A stretch of DNA of 64,000 bases from Apus apus (Eukaryota; Chordata; Aves; Apodiformes; Apodidae). Positions 59,695 to 64,000 of this stretch are shown one piece after another (within the stretch, counting starts at the first letter, position 1; the number at the start of each line of letters is the position of its first letter). A model generated the notes under the pieces. It ran no database searches and was not told the origin of the DNA. It was given only the letters and a program-made list of their open reading frames with translations. The translations under genes and the position numbers were made by a program. The stretch is from assembly GCF_020740795.1 (NCBI RefSeq), contig NC_067302.1:777001-841000 (forward strand), written 5' to 3'.

Positions 59695-60336
59695 CCAGCA
59701 GTGTGTCCAGGTGGCCAAGAAGGCCAACACCATCCTGACCTGCATCAGGAATAGTGTGACCAGCAGGACCAGGGAGGTGATCTTACCCTTAGACTTGACC
59801 TTGGTGAGGCTGCACCTCGAGCGCTGGGTGCAGGTTTGGGCACCACAGGATGGGAAGGACATTGAGGTGCTGGAGAGGGTGCAGAGAAGGGCAACTAGGC
59901 TGATGAGGGGTCTGGAGAACAGGTCTGATGAGGAGAGGCTGAGGGAGCTGGGGCTGTTCAGCCTGGAGAATAGGAGGCTGAGGGGAGACCTTACTGCCCT
60001 CTACAACTGCCTGAGAGGAGGTTGTGGTGAGGTGGGTGTTGCCTCTTCTCTCTGGTGATGAGACAAGGACAAGAGGAAATGGGGTCAAGTTGCACCAGGG
60101 GAGGTTCAGATTGGGTATCAGGAAGAATTTCTTCACAGAAGGAGTGGTGAGACATTGGAACAGGCTGCCCAGGGAGGTGGTGGAGGCACCTGCACTGGAG
60201 GTCTTAAAAAAACAGGTAGACATGGTGCTTCAGAAGATGGTTTAGTGGTTGGGGGTTGTAGGGTGGATGGTTGGACTTGACAATCTTCAAGGTCTTTTCC
60301 AGCCATGATGATTCAATGATGCTGTGATTCTGCTTA
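59695..60336 (+). mobile_element. CR1 LINE 3' portion
   Basis: It has the ORF2 end ([20 protein letters not shown], then [40 protein letters not shown]), the 3' UTR (GGTTCAGATTGGGTATCAGG, CAGGCTGCCCAGGGAGGTGG) and the tail with TGATTCAATGATGCTGTGATTCT. Its reading frame is open for about 200 codons, longer than in other copies here, so it is younger than most. It is antisense to SCMH1. Confidence 0.93.
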
Positions 60337-60339
60337 GCA

Positions 60340-63300
60340 TATAATGTAAAATATTTTTTAATGCTTTTAACCACTTTCCAGCATAATTTCATAGACAGTG
60401 ACTCTTATTATGACTTAGCAGTTACTGATGCTTTTTAGAGTATAAAGATACATGTGCAGATATTTCTCAATGCAGGGGAAAAGTGCTTTGAGGCTCAGCA
60501 CAAGTGTTAGGGATGTGCAACACAACAGACTTATTCACCAGAATGTCCTGGGGGTCAGGGAGAGTCCCCATTCCACTGATGGCAAAGTAAACAGAGATAA
60601 GTGACTGGCTCATGATCAGTGACAAAGGCAGCCACACTGCTGTGAACAGCAAGGATGTGCAAATTGTGGTTCTCAGCAAAAGTCATTTTCAGTGTAGTGC
60701 TGAGCACACAGACTTAGTTCCAAACCCCAGGTCTTCATTTATCCCCCACATGGGAAAGAAATACACTGCTTTGTAGCTGCTGGGCAGCATTAGCAAATGG
60801 ATGGGTAAACTGAGTCATGCATCTTTTTTATCAAAACTTGCAAAGGCGTTTTATAAAATGCCATGTGGATAAGGGAAAACAGCATCACACCTGCCAGCAC
60901 TGGAGCAGCCAAGCAAGCTTCTCCCTGAATAGCAGCTCAGAAGCCCCTCATCTCTCAGCATGTTTGCTGTGGAACATCTTCACAACCAGCCATAAAAGTG
61001 TCACACTGCAAGTTATGTGGCTAGAGCTTGGAGGAGCAGCATGTTCCTGTTTCTTCTACTCCTCTTTTCTTCCCATCCCCACTTTCAGCTCCCAGTAGGC
61101 AAAGCAAAGGAGCACAAAGACCATGCTGGGAACGGAGCATGTTCATTTACACCACAGAAAAATGGCAGATTTGTACAGTGGGGCTGGTTTGAGGGATTTA
61201 GTGTGCAGATCTGGAGTGCACAGGGAGCCCTCAGCAGAACCACAGCCCCCAGTGCAACACCACTGTTATTTATTCTATATATCTTCATCACCCTTAGAAA
61301 AACACTTGCTGGTACGTGTCAGTGTCCAGCAATCCTCACAGCCTGTTCTTAAAAAGCTGGTGGCCTTTGCTTGCAGTCTTTGTGCCAGTGCTGTTTTTTA
61401 TTTGTCCAGTTCTCAGACAAGTTAACTCTGGATCCAGCTCTGCAAGGGCAGTGAGATGCTCCTTTTTGGGTGCAGCCAAGAGCACAGGGCCCACCAGCTG
61501 CCCCAGCCTTTCTAGAGCACAGCTCCTTCTCCTAGACCAGCTACCAGGTCAGACAACCAGGAGCTGCTATGAGCCTGCAGGGGCATTTGGTTCAAATGCA
61601 GAGGACAAGCAAATGCCAAATTTGTCTACAATCATCCTCTTCGTAACCCAAACCAGCAGTTTTCCTCCTGCACCCATCCCACTACCCCTTATTCCAAATA
61701 AACTGGCTGCAACACGACCTGGGTTCTTGCTTGCTGTGATCCCCCTATTAGTCTCATCTTCTCCAATCCACTGCAAAAATTAAGCTGTTTTAACAGTGTG
61801 TTGTTTTAATCAGCTGTGAAGCAGCTATGGAATGAAAACAGAGATAATCTGATCTACAAAAAGGAGATAAGAAGCCAGCTGGGCAGCTCCAGAGTGAGAA
61901 ACACCTCAGAAGAGTTGAAACTCAAGCTCCTGACTGAGGGGATGCACAGCAGAAACATGGGGGCAATCAGGGAGCTCCAAGATAAATCACAATTCTGGTA
62001 TTTATTGACAAAGTTGCAATTAAATCAAGTCCAAATCTGAACTCAAAAGCTTAATTTGATTACCCCAAAGCCAGACTTAGATCATGTCCTACACGACAGT
62101 GCCAGGGGGCACATGGTGAGTGCTCCAGCATCAGCTGTAATAATTCAGCTATTCCATGGATGGTACAGGAGCAGAACTGGAACCACTGGTCCAGACACAG
62201 TTACCAACAACATAAACAAACTCATTTATATACATCAGAAAAACCACTGGATCACAGCTCTTCCAGGCTTACTGCTTCAGGAGAGGCCATCAGCAGAGCA
62301 AAGGGCTGCCAAAAGCACCAGGGATGACTGACAGGATGTCTGGGCCACATAACAGTCCTCAAGAAAATCCCAGAGCCATGGTCTTAGGAAGCAGCCAACC
62401 TACAGACTGGGTGAGACTTCAGCTTCTGCAAGCATGCCCAAGCCAACCTAACCTACACCTGCAACTGGACAGAAGCCACAAGTTTCTTCACAGATTTACA
62501 GCCCCCAGGAAGGTTCAAACAGCATGGCTATACTGCTATTTATATCCAGCTACCTCAAGGACACACATTCAGTTAAAATACGTGGCATGAGAGGCCACCT
62601 CAGTCAATCTTCTGCCTCTGGGAGTTCATTATCAGTGGGTTTCCAAAGACTCATGTTGAGAATAAAAATTTTTCAGAACTCTTGTCATATTCAGGCTATT
62701 CAGGACTGTTCATAGGGTTCTTGCTTGTTCTGATCTTCTCTGAAGCTCTTTTTTTAGCTTTGGCTTCCGGGTTAAATATTAGCAGAATACCTTCAACATA
62801 CCAGTGCACAAAGAACAAGGAGACTGCCAGGGGGTGTGGTTTATTCCACCTTTTGTTCTTTTTTAAAGCCGTTCAGAAGTTATAAAAATACCAAAGATGA
62901 AGAGGAGAACTGTGGCAAGCTGCAAAAGGTCTGATTTTTACACCAAGTGAGGCTGTATATTGAGTATGAAGCTCGTAGATTCAATAAAAATGCACACCAT
63001 GGCAACACACACTTGTTCACCAAGGTCAGGGTCAGAGCTGGGCTCAACTGCATTTATCTCCCCTCTCCAAATAGCAGGGAGGAAACAAAAAATATGAAGA
63101 AACTACCCAGTAGGTCATGAGGAGAGGATGTCATGTTCTTGCTCTCATGGAGTCACTGTGAAGAATCCCACCAAAATGGGCTCATTTCTCTTATATGCAC
63201 ATACACTGCTCCAATCACAACCACCCCACTAACCATGTGCAGCCTTTATAGACCTTTATGAGAAGAGTCTGGTCAATGATTCTGGTTCCTCTAGCACTTG

Positions 63301-64000
63301 CCTGCATCCATAAGTGGCAGCCCTACAAGGGACCAAGCTCCTGTCACCAATAGCTGGCACATGTGCTGGTGTGAAGCTTCTTAGTACTACATCTTTAAAG
63401 CACTTCACTTAGATGGGAAACTCTGCTCTCCCTGTGGCTCTCCTAAAGATACACAAACTGTTACACTGGGCACACTTCTAGACTTAACTCTGCTTCCAAA
63501 CTTGGCAGCAGAGGATGGTTGGGCAGGGACACCAACCCTACTTGGAGCCAGCAGCTCAGAGCATCCCGAGTCAGACAGTTTTAGAGCCCCAGAAACAAAA
63601 GCCCTGAACTGCTGCTCTTCCTGGAGTTTGTCCAAGTCCATCCTGAAAGCACTCAGACCTTCAGCCTACACAAGCTTTGTGCCCAGCCTTGCACCACATC
63701 AGTTTAAGTATTGTCACTGGTCAGAGATCCTAGCAGAAATGCAGCAGTGACCCCAGAGTTATTCATCCAGAGAGGAAAGTTTCAACACTGATGCTCCTGC
63801 AGAAACATTCTGCAAAGACTCAGTAACGCCCTGAGATATTGAAACCCTGATTCAGGCCAGGAAGCAGGTTGGAAAACGGAAGGAAACGTCCTCAATACAA
63901 CCCAGGCTGTTTGTGTTATGAAATATTTTAGAATAAAACACATAATAAAAAGTCAAGTTGGGAGGAAGGCCAAGGCACTGGCATTAAGGACAGGCTGGGA
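60340..64000. other. SCMH1 intron continuing to window end
   Basis: I see no exon, RNA gene or clear repeat family. All open frames are short. The N-terminal MBT exons of SCMH1 are expected further right, outside the window. Confidence 0.5.

Noticed and set aside
59450-60058. 202-codon plus-strand open frame
   Set aside because: From about 59695 it is the ORF2 end of a CR1 LINE, so it is repeat-derived and not a host gene; the first part is unrelated intron sequence.

Overview
This is a 64-kb piece of vertebrate nuclear DNA, almost certainly from a bird. It has multi-exon genes with GT-AG introns, many truncated CR1 LINEs in both orientations, one young endogenous retrovirus, and a very GC-rich CpG-island promoter. 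CTPS1 and SCMH1 lie next to each other, as in other amniotes. I cannot name the species from the sequence.

Layout: 1-5.0 kb is intergenic, with no gene recognised. A CR1 fragment at about 5.02-5.43 kb abuts a low-complexity CpG-island promoter at about 5.5-6.4 kb, which holds a run of 38 C, C-rich arrays and a 42-bp minisatellite. CTPS1 (CTP synthase 1) runs on the + strand. I could place 17 coding exons between 6200 and 21625; they join in frame to exactly 591 codons plus stop and keep the synthase P-loop and the Cys-His-Glu glutaminase triad. From about 21.9 to 27.1 kb is intergenic with four CR1 fragments. SCMH1 (Polycomb-group protein, sex comb on midleg homolog 1) runs on the - strand, tail-to-tail with CTPS1. 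Its last eight coding exons lie between 28828 and 47388 and encode the basic linker, the SLED domain, a linker and the C-terminal SAM domain. The exons for the N-terminal MBT repeats must lie beyond 64 kb.

The large SCMH1 intron from 47389 to the window end carries a roughly 2.4-kb CR1 (- strand, RT decayed). It is split by a complete LTR provirus at 49236-55766, inserted antisense to SCMH1. The provirus has near-identical 0.7-kb LTRs, a 5-bp target-site duplication, a Lys1,2-type primer binding site, an intact gag-position ORF and an intact pol with all protease, RT, RNase H and integrase catalytic residues. It has no env. Its pol resembles class III (ERV-L, spuma-related) elements.

The most interesting points are in this provirus. 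The gag-position protein has three predicted membrane-spanning segments and glycosylation sequons at its N terminus. Gag and pol are one frame interrupted only by a single UAG. Second in interest is an SCMH1 exon (38533-38664) that keeps frame whether included or skipped and resembles the linker of the paralogue SCML2.
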